The notes under the pieces: model-generated | The model's database searches: none | What the model was told of the DNA's origin: nothing | What the model saw: the letters and a program-made list of their open reading frames with translations, nothing else | In this document: one piece after another, positions 54,264 to 63,289 of the stretch | How positions within the stretch are numbered: position 1 is the first letter of the stretch | Layout of the letters: each line of letters opens with the position of its first letter | From: CAUZIZ01 sp965218775 | Lineage (GTDB): Bacteria > Acidobacteriota > UBA6911 > RPQK01 > JAJDTT01 | Direction of reading: 5' to 3' | Assembly: GCA_965218775.1 (NCBI GenBank) | Contig: CBDCLS010000006.1 | Span: 62,001-126,000 of the forward strand | DNA: 64,000 nt | Program-made: the position numbers and the translations under genes

Positions 54264-56852
54264 CTACCTTTTGCTCTTCTTTCCACCCCCACCGCTCCGT
54301 CTACCCGAGCCGTACTCGGCAGAAGCACACCAGCCGTTACATGCGCAGAACGCTGAATCGATATTGCAGGGATCACCGTCCGGATCGAAGTCGATCTGCG
54401 TCCACCCGTTACCCTGCAGCTCGAAGTCTATAGTACCAATTAGTTCACTCCCAGATGGGTCATACAGATCAATGATATACATCGCCGGCTTCCCTTTGTG
54501 CTTGTAGAACAGTAGGTAAGCACCATCCTCGTCGCTAGCCGTCGTTTTCAGTATCGCTGTTGGATTACTTGCCTTGGCCAGTGTCAGGATATGACCTTCG
54601 TAACTATCGCCAGTAAGTGAACTACGCAGTGCACCAAACGCCCCCGCGATTCCCTTGAACACGTTCAAGTTCTGAACGTTGTCCGAGAAGTCCGCCATGA
54701 GATCTCCGCTCTCGTCGTGTGAGAAGACATGATCACGGCAGTCCGACAGTCCCACCACGTCCAGTGCGGTGTAGTCCCCCGCGGTGTCATCCACGTACGC
54801 GTCGCCGCTCAAGAGCACTTGTCCAGTCCACCCGTTCGCATCCGCCTGACCCCACATCGACAACGTGTCCACGTCGTAGCGGTCGGCATCTGCCAGGTCG
54901 TCGCAAGGGTTGGCGTCGAGGTGCACGCCCTTGAGACCGTAGTCCAGGTGTACGTTGACGTAGTACTGGTTGCTGTCGGGGTCCTCCATGGTGGTCAGAT
55001 CGACCGTGAAGGTGCAGAAACCCACGCCGTCCGGACCGCACACCGGGTCACAGGTCACGTTGCTGGGGTTTGTACCCCCTGCGATCCAGTCGTCGATCGT
55101 TAACTGCGTCCCGACGTCACCCCCTTCAAGCGTGTCCACCGGCGGCTCGAAGCAGTCGTCACCCAGGATGTTCCCGACGTCGGCCCCATCGTACACGTGG
55201 ACCGGCGTTCCCCCTACGGTCACGTAGGGATACGGGATACTGATCGTGAGTACAGTTGGGTCTCCGTTGTAGAACAGGTTGTAGAAAGTCTGTCCCGGGT
55301 TGCTGGCGTTCAGCTTGTAGGCTGGCCAGTTCTTGCCGTCCGGAGTGTAGATCAGTTTGAACTGGTTCTCCGGCAGGCAGGTACCGACAAGGCAACTGTC
55401 TTGGCAAGCACTCGGATCCCCACTGCAGTCGGCACCCGTGATGGCACAGGTCGATCCGTCGCAGGTGTCTGCCGAATCGCAGGCCTCCGCGGGCACGACC
55501 GGGTCCCCAGTGCCGTCGACACAGACCCCCTTGGTGCTGACGTCGAAAACGCACAGTGCGGAGTCGGTGACCGACGAACAGGGCTCGTTGTTGGGCAGGC
55601 AGGCTCCGTCGCCGTCGCAGGTGTCTGGATCGGTGCAGGTGTTGTCGGTGTCGTCGCCGCACTCGGTGCCCGGGGGCTCGAAGCCGTCGGGAGGACAGTC
55701 GTTGCTGATACCGTCGCAACTCTCCATTACGTCACATTCGCCGCCATCGGCACGACACTCGGTCGTCGCCGATACCTTGGCATCCGCCGGACAGTCGTTG
55801 GTCTGGCCGTCGCAACTCTCCGCCACGTCACAAACGCCGCCATCGGCACGACACTCGGTCGTCGCCGATACCTTGGCATCCGCCGGACAGTCGTTGGTCT
55901 GGCCGTCGCAACTCTCCGCCACGTCACAAACGCCGCCATCGGCACGACACTCGGTCGTCGCCGATACCTTGGCGTCATCTGGACAGGCGTTGGTCTGGCC
56001 GTCGCAGCTCTCCGCCACGTCGCAGATCCCGCCCGACGCTCGACACTCGGTCGTCGCCGATGCCTTGGCGTCATCTGGACAGGCGTTGGTCTGGCCGTCG
56101 CAGCTCTCCGCCACGTCGCAGATCCCGCCCGACGCTCGACACTCGGTCGTCGCCGATGCCTTGGCGTCATCTGGACAGGCGTTGGTCTGGCCGTCGCAGC
56201 TCTCCGCCACGTCGCAGACCCCGCCCGAGGCTCGACACTCGGTCGTCGCCGATGCCTTGGCGTCATCTGGACAGGCGTTGGTCTGGCCGTCGCAGCTCTC
56301 CGCCACGTCGCAGACCCCGCCCGAGGCTCGACACTCCGTCGTCGCCGATGCCTTGGCGTCATCTGGACAGGCGTTGGTCTGGCCGTCGCAGCTCTCCGCC
56401 ACGTCGCAGACCCCGCCCGAGGCTCGACACTCGGTCGTCGCCGATGCCTTGGCGTCATCTGGACAGGCGTTGGTCTGGCCGTCGCAGCTCTCCGCCACGT
56501 CGCAGACCCCGCCCGACGCTCGACACTCCGTCGTCGAGGACTCGAAGTTGTCCTGACAGACGCCCGATCCGTCGCAGGTGTCGGGATTATCGCAGTCCGT
56601 GTCCGCTGGATCGCCGCACGCAGTTCCTGCCGGCGCGGGGGGATGACTCGTTTCCCCGGTAATTGGATCGCAGATATCGAGGGTACAGGGGTCGTTATCA
56701 TCGATGACAATGCAGCCGACATCAATGAAGCCGCAGCTGCACTTTGATCCCGTTCCGGGATCGGTGTCCAGCTCTGGATTCAACGGGTTCGTGGCTCCAC
56801 AACTATCGGCTTCCATGTTGTTCGACATGTTGTCCCAGCTGTAACGCGTCAC
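54264..56852 (-). CDS. Surface protein with nine disintegrin-like 32-residue repeats, third Cys-rich paralogue
   Basis: 862 residues from GTG at 56852; the frame continues ~15 codons further without a start, so the N-terminus (signal peptide) is probably lost. After an acidic Cys-containing lead (CSCGFIDVGCIVIDDNDPC) come nine tandem repeats of TTECRASGGVCDVAESCDGQ-TNACPDDAKA type, four Cys each. They resemble the CR...ECD-x2-E-x-C-x-G...CPPD core of animal disintegrins. A linker and the same domain as in the 39620 protein follow (TPDGKNWPAYKLNASNPGQT, YVNVHLDYGLKG, LLFYKHKGKPAMY), and the end is basic (RRSGGGGKKSKR). Probably surface-exposed; the role is unknown. Confidence 0.78.
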   Translation of the reverse strand: MTRYSWDNMSNNMEADSCGATNPLNPELDTDPGTGSKCSCGFIDVGCIVIDDNDPCTLDICDPITGETSHPPAPAGTACGDPADTDCDNPDTCDGSGVCQDNFESSTTECRASGGVCDVAESCDGQTNACPDDAKASATTECRASGGVCDVAESCDGQTNACPDDAKASATTECRASGGVCDVAESCDGQTNACPDDAKASATTECRASGGVCDVAESCDGQTNACPDDAKASATTECRASGGICDVAESCDGQTNACPDDAKASATTECRASGGICDVAESCDGQTNACPDDAKVSATTECRADGGVCDVAESCDGQTNDCPADAKVSATTECRADGGVCDVAESCDGQTNDCPADAKVSATTECRADGGECDVMESCDGISNDCPPDGFEPPGTECGDDTDNTCTDPDTCDGDGACLPNNEPCSSVTDSALCVFDVSTKGVCVDGTGDPVVPAEACDSADTCDGSTCAITGADCSGDPSACQDSCLVGTCLPENQFKLIYTPDGKNWPAYKLNASNPGQTFYNLFYNGDPTVLTISIPYPYVTVGGTPVHVYDGADVGNILGDDCFEPPVDTLEGGDVGTQLTIDDWIAGGTNPSNVTCDPVCGPDGVGFCTFTVDLTTMEDPDSNQYYVNVHLDYGLKGVHLDANPCDDLADADRYDVDTLSMWGQADANGWTGQVLLSGDAYVDDTAGDYTALDVVGLSDCRDHVFSHDESGDLMADFSDNVQNLNVFKGIAGAFGALRSSLTGDSYEGHILTLAKASNPTAILKTTASDEDGAYLLFYKHKGKPAMYIIDLYDPSGSELIGTIDFELQGNGWTQIDFDPDGDPCNIDSAFCACNGWCASAEYGSGRRSGGGGKKSKR
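55683..56540 (-). repeat. Nine tandem 96-bp coding repeats
   Basis: Units of 96 bp encode the 32-residue Cys repeats. The central copies are almost identical at DNA level, while the three nearest the 3' end of the gene differ (RADGG, NDCPADAKV). This suggests recent expansion by unequal crossing-over. All reading frames stay open here, which explains long spurious frames on both strands. Confidence 0.9.
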
Positions 56853-57118
56853 GTTCGTGCCCTTTGAGTTCGCAGGATAAATTCCGCCAAGTTTTTCGAT
56901 TTAGAGCCTGCCTTCCGAAGGGGTCTGGAAGAAGTGTGGGAAAGCCAGGATAGGATACTTCCGTGGGTAGGGGCGAAGGGTATCCTATCCCGCTGTGGGG
57001 AGGCTTGAGCGAAGGCTGAGGAAAGAGCGGAACGCCCCGACGGCGTCGTCGGGGCCACGTCGCATAGATAGGCCGAGGGCTTCGGCTCCGAAAGCTGAGG
57101 GGGATTGGGGGGAGCAAG

Positions 57119-57154
57119 AAAAAGGCCCCGCCAAAGAGTCCGCTCTGGCGGGGC
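57119..57154 (-). terminator. Rho-independent terminator of the transposon operon
   Basis: On the minus strand a 9-bp G+C stem (GCCCCGCCA/TGGCGGGGC, loop 12) is followed by CTTTTTCTT. It lies ~60 bp after the last transposon gene. Another short hairpin (CCCCGACG-GCGT-CGTCGGGG) is at 57035-57054. The rest of 56853-57212 has no gene. Confidence 0.8.
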
Positions 57155-57212
57155 GAGGCCGAACGATGAAGGCTGAGATTCAGCTTCCGTCGCGTCAGCC
57201 CTCGGGCCTGCT

Positions 57213-58226
57213 TCAACCCGCAGGCGGGGTTTGCCGGCGGCGCGACCCGGCGGCAAAGTCGGGGGGAAGACGGTAGCGGCCCTGGTCCCGAAGGATGCGT
57301 CCCTGCTCGGAGGCCTGGGTCATGGCGAGCTGAGCGGTGCGCTTGGAGCAATCACAGGTGCGCATGATCTGATCCCGGAGCTGATTGTAGCCGGCGCTAG
57401 CCCCCAGGTGATGAAGCGCGTCCTGGACATCGGTGCTTTGGACCTTCCGGCGGGAAGGAGCCGGGGTGGGGGCTTGGCCGCTGGGGTGAAACCATAAGGT
57501 GGCGGGATCGAGACGGAGCCGACGGGGAGAGAGGGCGGGGGCGTATCGGAACTGAAAGCACAGTTCCAGGGAGTTGGGCAGGGCCGAAGGGCGCCGCAGT
57601 AACAGATAGCTGTCGCCGACGGCGTGCAGGGCACTGGAGCCGCGAAGGGCGCTTCCGACCTCGTGCCGAGCGACGGATTTGCGCACGTGATGGACGACGA
57701 TCAGGGCGGCTTGGGAGGCCTGGCGCAAGCGCAGCAAACTCTGGCACAAAGCGGCCATGGCGCGGGTGTCGTTTTCGTCCTGATCATGAGCGGAGTAGAG
57801 AGGATCGAGCACGAGGACTTGGGCCTGTGCCGTGCGGGCGGCGGCCAGAAAATGATTCAGACCGTCGTGAGTGCTCAGGAGATGCCCGGTGGCGCAGGTA
57901 TCCACCCAGAGATTGTCATCGGCGGCCGAGCCGAGCGTCTGGCGCATCTGAGCCAATCGAGCCGCAAAGGCCTCCAGGGGAAGCTCGAACTGACAGAGCA
58001 GGACCCGAGCAGGAGCGGGAATGTCAAAGCCGGTTCGGGAAGAGCCGGCCGCCAGGGCCAAGGCCAAGTTGGCGACCAGCAGGGACTTGCCCACCTTGGG
58101 CTCACCGCCCACGAAGAGAATCCCCTGAGCCGGCAGCAGGGAGGGCCCGATCAGGGCCGGATCGGGGGTGGGATTCCAGCGCATCAGCTGGGAGAGGGAC
58201 AGGACCGTTTGGGACGGGGCGCTCAC
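57213..58226 (-). CDS. RepA-like/RecA-fold AAA ATPase of the transposon
   Basis: 337 residues. The Walker A motif GGEPKVGKS is at ~40-48, Walker B-like VLVLDPLYSAHD at ~135-147, and LIVVHHVRK follows. This is the pattern of hexameric RepA/RegA-type ATPases. The C-terminal ~80 residues look like a winged-helix DNA-binding tail (ALHHLGASAGYNQLRDQIMR). The start overlaps the stop of the ExeA-like gene by 4 nt. It probably assists target choice or replication of the element; this role is inferred. Confidence 0.85.
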   Translation of the reverse strand: MSAPSQTVLSLSQLMRWNPTPDPALIGPSLLPAQGILFVGGEPKVGKSLLVANLALALAAGSSRTGFDIPAPARVLLCQFELPLEAFAARLAQMRQTLGSAADDNLWVDTCATGHLLSTHDGLNHFLAAARTAQAQVLVLDPLYSAHDQDENDTRAMAALCQSLLRLRQASQAALIVVHHVRKSVARHEVGSALRGSSALHAVGDSYLLLRRPSALPNSLELCFQFRYAPALSPRRLRLDPATLWFHPSGQAPTPAPSRRKVQSTDVQDALHHLGASAGYNQLRDQIMRTCDCSKRTAQLAMTQASEQGRILRDQGRYRLPPDFAAGSRRRQTPPAG

Positions 58227-59023
58227 AGTAAGACCTCCGGGGCGGCCTCCAGAACCAGGGCTTCACCGACTTGATTGCTTTTACGTGAAGCGGCCAGGCG
58301 TAAGACCGCCAGGCAAAGTTTGTTGACCTTTCGGGGTAAGCCCTTGGTGGCTTGATACAGGGCCTGGCGGGCGCTGTCGTCAAAGAGCGGTTCGGGGACC
58401 CCCGCGAGCTGAAGCTGCTGAGCCAGGTAAGCCTCCAGTTCCGAGCGGGAGAAGCCCTCCAGATGGTAGTGCACGGCAATGCGCTGGCGTAGGGGTTCGT
58501 GGACTTGCAAGGAGAGGGTCCGCCGCAGGAGCGCCTGTCCCACCAGGGCCAGGGAAAGATAGGGGCAGGAATCCATCTCGAAGTTCAGTAACAAGGGGAG
58601 TTGCTCCAGGGTCTGGTGGTTTAAGAGGTGGGCCTCGTCCAGGACCAGGAAGGGATGTTGTTTTTTGGCCTGGTTGAGGCGAACGATGGCCTCGGAGATC
58701 TGATGCACCAGGTCGGCGCGGCGGTGAGCCGGCTGCAAATCCAGTTGGCGAGCGAGCAGGGTCAACAGGTCCAGGAGGGAGCCGGAAGACCAGTGCAGAT
58801 AAAGGATCTTGTACCGATTGGGGTTGAGGTTGCCCAGCAGGGTACGGGTGGCGGTGGATTTGCCGGCCCCGACCTCGCCGGTAAACAAACCCACGCCGCG
58901 GTAATCGACGAGAAACTGTAAGCGGGCGGACATCTGAGTCCAGGCGGCCGATTCAAACAGCTGCCGGGGATCGGCATCGGCGCTGAAGGGAGTCGTCTTG
59001 AATCCAAAGAAAGTCTCGAACAT
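58223..59023 (-). CDS. ExeA/TniB-like AAA+ ATPase, transposition regulator
   Basis: 266 residues. It begins with the ExeA-type signature MFETFFGFKTTPFSADAD. Walker A is GEVGAGKST (~49-57), Walker B FLVLDEAHLL (~124-133), and arginine-finger region EPLRQRIAVHYHLEGF. Such ATPases (TniB, MuB, IstB-like) activate their transposase and choose targets. It lies 3 bp downstream of the transposase gene. Confidence 0.92.
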   Translation of the reverse strand: MFETFFGFKTTPFSADADPRQLFESAAWTQMSARLQFLVDYRGVGLFTGEVGAGKSTATRTLLGNLNPNRYKILYLHWSSGSLLDLLTLLARQLDLQPAHRRADLVHQISEAIVRLNQAKKQHPFLVLDEAHLLNHQTLEQLPLLLNFEMDSCPYLSLALVGQALLRRTLSLQVHEPLRQRIAVHYHLEGFSRSELEAYLAQQLQLAGVPEPLFDDSARQALYQATKGLPRKVNKLCLAVLRLAASRKSNQVGEALVLEAAPEVLL

Positions 59024-59026
59024 GGC

Positions 59027-60334
59027 TTAGTCCTCCTCGGGCTTCGAGTCGTCTTGAAGCAACTCGAGGTAGTTGATCCCGGTCGGATCGGAGGGCTCCG
59101 ACGCCTCGGCTTGGGCGCGGGGGAGGGAGGCATTGACGACGGGATCGACGGGACGGGCCTGCCCCTGGAGTTTCCCGTCCCGATACAGCTCGACCTGGGA
59201 GAGATCGAGCGGATCGAAGCGGATCTCCAGACGTTGGCCGGCCAGCTGGGCCGGCGCCTCGTAGAACTGGCTCTGCAAGCGAAAGGTCGAATCGCGGCGC
59301 ACCACCCGCTGGAGCCGATGGAAAAACAGGCGGCGGACATCGGTGGCGGGCGGGATCTGTCGGATCTTCTCGATATCGCGCTGCCAGCGCAGTAGCGGTG
59401 TCCTGCCCAGCGCACTATGCTGGCAGCGGTGGTAGTGCCGATCGACCCAGCGCCAGAGGCGGGCGTTGAGTTGCTCCAGAGTGAGGGGGCGCTGGCGATC
59501 GAGATTGGCCAGAAACTGAGTGCGCACGGTCTTGAACCAACGCTCGATCTTGCCTCGTCCTTGGGGCTGATAGGGTGGGGTATGAACGACGAGGATCCCC
59601 AAGGAGGCGGCAATCGAGGTCAGTTGTCCGGAGCGGTAGACCTTGGCGTTGTCCACATACAGACGCAAGGGCAGGCCCCGAGCGCTCACGGCTTGACGCA
59701 GACAGTCCAGGAGCGCGTCCAGGCCCTCCGTGAAGTAGAACTGAGCGTGGGGGATGAGGCGGCTGGCATCATCCAGAACGGCGTAGAGAAAGGCCTGGCG
59801 CTTGCCCCCTCCTGCTCGCAGGACGTAGGGCCCATGGAGCAGGTCGGATTGCCAGATCTCATTGGCCGAGGCGGCCTCGAACTTCTTGCGCCCGGGCGCG
59901 GGCTTGAGCAGCTCGCGGGCCGTCAAACCGCGCGCTTTGAGGAACCGATAGAGGGTGGAAGCGGAAAGGGGCGGTTTTCTCTCGTTGGAGCACAGAGCCA
60001 GCTCCCGCAGTAGGGTGGCTCCGGTCCGGTAGGGATTCTCACGTTTGAGGCGCTCGATCATCCCCGCTAGTTCCGGTGTCAGGACCCGTGAGGTGCCGCG
60101 ATCGGAGCGGGGTTTGGGGGCCAGGCCCGTCACCCCTTCCAAGCGATAGCGCTGGGCCCAATCCAGCAGCGTGTCGACCGAGACCTGGGTGCGAGGGGAG
60201 AAGGGGATCTCGTAGGAGCGGGCGGCGATCTCCCGGGCCCGTCGTGTCAACTCGCCGTGGGGCAGCACCTCCAGCACCAGGGGGGCAATCAGAGCGTATC
60301 GAAACAGAGCAATCTTTTCGCTTTTGGGATCCAT
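59027..60334 (-). CDS. DDE integrase-type transposase (rve core, TniA/IS481-like)
   Basis: 435 residues. N-terminal helix-turn-helix region (SVDTLLDWAQRYRLEGVTGL). The catalytic triad is D164 (WQSDLLHGP), D228 (LYVDNAKVY) and E264 (QGRGKIERWF), with 35 residues between the second Asp and Glu, as in the retroviral integrase fold. A C-terminal Mu-type beta-barrel is likely (TFRLQSQFYEAPAQLAGQRL). The protein looks intact. Confidence 0.92.
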   Translation of the reverse strand: MDPKSEKIALFRYALIAPLVLEVLPHGELTRRAREIAARSYEIPFSPRTQVSVDTLLDWAQRYRLEGVTGLAPKPRSDRGTSRVLTPELAGMIERLKRENPYRTGATLLRELALCSNERKPPLSASTLYRFLKARGLTARELLKPAPGRKKFEAASANEIWQSDLLHGPYVLRAGGGKRQAFLYAVLDDASRLIPHAQFYFTEGLDALLDCLRQAVSARGLPLRLYVDNAKVYRSGQLTSIAASLGILVVHTPPYQPQGRGKIERWFKTVRTQFLANLDRQRPLTLEQLNARLWRWVDRHYHRCQHSALGRTPLLRWQRDIEKIRQIPPATDVRRLFFHRLQRVVRRDSTFRLQSQFYEAPAQLAGQRLEIRFDPLDLSQVELYRDGKLQGQARPVDPVVNASLPRAQAEASEPSDPTGINYLELLQDDSKPEED

Positions 60335-60377
60335 AGCCTTTTTTCCTCCTGGGGAAGAAGGCTACGCCGGCCCGGCC

Positions 60378-61016
60378 CTATCCCTCCACGCAAGTGTTGT
60401 GTGGGTGGGTCCCCGCCAGCGAGTTGCCCGAAGCCAGTCGGCGAGATCGCCCGTCCGGAGCCAGAGAACGAGGCCAGCCCAGCAGGTGCACCCGCAGCTG
60501 AGAAAACAGAAAGCGGTGGGAGCGGATCCAGCCCGCGATCTGGAGCATCCGCAGTGCCCGGGAAACGACCCCCGGCGCGGCGACGGCTCGCGTCAGGGCC
60601 ACCAGGCTGGCCGAGAGCCATCGGGCTTGACGGCGAAAGCGCGTCACCCAGCCCTGGCCTCGCTGGTAGGGCATCTGCTCCTGGCCCGCTTGCTGAGCCG
60701 CTTGCCCTAGGGTCCGAGACTCCAGCAACCGCGCCTCCAGATACCGGCCGATGACGCTGATCGCAAAACGCACATAGGGTAAGACAAACTCCGGCAGTAG
60801 CGAGACGGTTCGCCGACAGAGCCGGCACAGGTAACGGCGCACCCGAATCCAGCCGTCGAAGTCCTCCGCCACCAGGGTGCGGCCGTAAAATCCGTGCCCG
60901 ATCAGCGCTTCTTTCGCCCCGCACAGGGGACAGCCACCCGGGCGATAGCGATCCGGCTCCGCCAGTTCTTGTGCGTACGCTTGGACCGAACCCGCAAACG
61001 GGTGTAGGATTTGCAT
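60378..61016 (-). CDS. DUF6431-type zinc-finger protein of the transposon
   Basis: 212 residues from ATG at 61016, chosen because CGAGGAGGTCTCG stands in front of it. Two CxxC pairs (CPLC and CRLC, ~35 residues apart) form a likely zinc ribbon at the N-terminus. The rest is helical and Arg-rich. The family accompanies this kind of DDE/ExeA gene set. A DNA-end binding or regulatory role, like TniQ, is an inference. Confidence 0.8.
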   Translation of the reverse strand: MQILHPFAGSVQAYAQELAEPDRYRPGGCPLCGAKEALIGHGFYGRTLVAEDFDGWIRVRRYLCRLCRRTVSLLPEFVLPYVRFAISVIGRYLEARLLESRTLGQAAQQAGQEQMPYQRGQGWVTRFRRQARWLSASLVALTRAVAAPGVVSRALRMLQIAGWIRSHRFLFSQLRVHLLGWPRSLAPDGRSRRLASGNSLAGTHPHNTCVEG

Positions 61017-61264
61017 CGAGACCTCCTCGGTTGTACAGACAGACATCTAGAGGGTCTTGCCGAGAGCTTCCCGGCGGTGCTTAACTTCAACGCCGGGAGC
61101 TCTCTGCTCCCTTGCCCCTTTCCCTCTCAGCGGTAGGATACTCTAAACGCACTCCTCCCCCCTTGGATCCGTCCAACACAGAAGGACCTCTGTCAAGGTC
61201 CCTTCTTCGGATTCCTCACAATGCCTTCTTGTCGGCCCGGATTGAATCTGAGAGAAAAGCCGTC

Positions 61265-62632
61265 CTATGGGAGGGAAAATTGTGACGCGTTACAGGAGGG
61301 CATTTTCCGCTTTGCCTGTTCCTGCTTCGCAGCATTGACTTCCTTGACTAATGACCTGAGCTCGTCGAGTGCTTCCTGCGTGGTTTTCTGGCGATCCCTG
61401 TAGAGGAGCAAGACCCGCTCAGCCTTTTCGCCAATGGAAATGAGATAGGGATTCTTCTCCTCAGTTGAGGTCTTTTCGAGGCTCTTGATGAGGTTGAAGA
61501 CCTTCTCCGTGTCTGATGCCTGCGTCTCCTCAAGTTTTCTGATCGTGTCCTCATTGATCTCATAAATGTCGAGGGCTGGCTTTATGGCTCCGCTCTGTGT
61601 TTGTTCCTGAACAAGCTTCGCCGTCTTTCTCGTGAAGTCCTTGTCGACTCCTATGCCGGGCTCATAGGCTTCTCGCAGAATTCGGTACATCCTGGTCAAG
61701 GTTTCATAATCGTCAAGAAAGGGCCTGAGAAATGCATCCGGCGACAGAATCTCGTAGATGTCAGCGAGTTGCCTGAAGAAGGCATAATAGTCGTGTCGCT
61801 TCTCCTCCTCCTTGAAATGCTCGAGGACAGCTTCTACAGCCTTGTCCTGAGTTTTGCCGGCGATCAATGCGAGGTGGGACTTACGTGCTATCTCGAAGAG
61901 CTCTGAAAAGCGATCCTTTAGAACCTTAACATCGTGCACGATGCCTTCCACATCGTCAGAGTCGAAAGCCAAGGCTTTCTCAAGGTTGTCGAAGATTCCC
62001 ACGAAGTCCAGGACAAAACCCGAAGGCTTGTTTCTTCCCTCGTCATCCTCGTAGGGCCTGTTGACTCTCGCGATCGCCTGCAGCAGGACGTGGTCGCGCA
62101 TCGGTTTGTCGAGGTACATGCAGTAGAGAATTGGGGCATCAAAACCGGTGAGCAGCTTTTCCGTGATAATGAGGATCTTGGGAAGCTCTCCGGGTTTTCT
62201 GAAGGCTTTCCTGATTCGCTTTTCCTCTTCCTCTGACAAGTGATGCTTGGCCATCTCCTCGCTGTCGTTGAAGCCCGCGCTGTAGACTACTTCTGAGTAT
62301 TCCGGTGGCATGTGCTTGTCGAGCTCTGCCTTGTAGAGTGCGCAGGCTTCTCTGTCCACTCCAACAAGAAAAGCCTTGTAGCCCATTGGCTCCACGTATT
62401 CCTTGTAATGATCGGCCACGTAAACACGACATTCATGTTTGTCTACCGTGATACAGGCACCTTTGCCATCGAGGTCTTTAGCTTTAACCCGGGAAAAGGC
62501 TTCCCGGCGGGGAACTACTATTTGTCGACGCCACCCGATTTCACTGGATCCACTGAGAAGCTCAGGTGGGAGTTTGAGACCAAGCTCCAGAAAGGCAGGC
62601 ATGTGGTCTGGTGCTTGGCCGAAATGTTTCAC
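61265..62632 (-). pseudogene. Type I restriction enzyme HsdR, central to C-terminal fragment
   Basis: 455 codons cover the second helicase domain (ILIITEKLLTGFDAPILYCM, motif VI QAIARVNRPYEDDEGRNK) and the start of the helical C-terminal domain. The nuclease and first helicase domain (Walker A, DEAD) are missing; upstream bases up to 62945 change frame and show no HsdR sequence. The C-terminus ends early in SCNASQFSLP beside the transposon end. No hsdM or hsdS is in the window. The fragment is almost certainly inactive. Confidence 0.8.
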
Positions 62633-62967
62633 GGTATTTTCGAAAACTCAACAACAGTCAGCGACAGATTGGACCTTGTCCTGATGACGAGTGCAGCAAC
62701 AGGGATTACAACGCGGCGGCTGACCCAGGATAATCGTGTGCTTTTCTCCTCCACAGATGCGGGAATTGACAAGGTCCTGCAGAAACTTTGAGTTCTGGGC
62801 TGACTGGATTCCCATGCTTTCAACGGTCCGTCGCAGAATGTTGTTCGGCGAAATTGGGCTTTCCTGCTCTCCGGTGTCTTCAAATGGGAAAGAAATAGGA
62901 AAAGTCCGCTACAGCTTAAGATCCCAAGAATTCTTTCCGCTATAACTTATTGGAAATAGAAAGGATA

Positions 62968-63044
<77 letters not shown>

Positions 63045-63289
63045 GCACTGGATGCGCTGCAATATATCGAAAAGGGGCAATCGCGTCAAGATTCAGGTCA
63101 GTCTGCCCCCGGTTGCGAGCCGGATCATTCGAGAAAGAAACCTTCGTCGGGGTTAGCAGAGACCTTGCTGTTGTCCGGCTCTCTCCTCGGAACTTGGCCT
63201 CGTTTTGCTAGCGGCTCAAGTCGTTCGCGGCTCTGTTGGACTCGGCTTCGTGTTGCTGAGGGTTCGACCCTGACTGTGGCTGAAGTGGG

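Larger units (their letters stand above)
56935..61180 (-). mobile_element. Four-gene DDE transposon (transposase, two AAA+ ATPases, DUF6431)
   Basis: The segment holds four same-strand genes (61016 to 57213). Candidate ends are TGTGGGAAAG at 56935 and TCCAACACA ending at 61180, each flanked by GAAG (56931-56934 and 61181-61184). TGT...ACA ends and short duplications are usual for Mu/Tn552-type transposases. TAGGATAC motifs occur near both ends and could be transposase binding sites. The exact ends are tentative. Confidence 0.55.

Noticed and set aside
55683..56540. CRISPR array
   Set aside because: Repeats are directly adjacent 96-bp coding units without unique spacers.
55197..56747. Long forward open frames (over 500 codons) opposite the 54264-56852 gene
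   Set aside because: They consist of translated 96-bp repeats with low-complexity products. The minus-strand frame has the ordered Cys pattern, a conserved C-terminal domain and paralogues.
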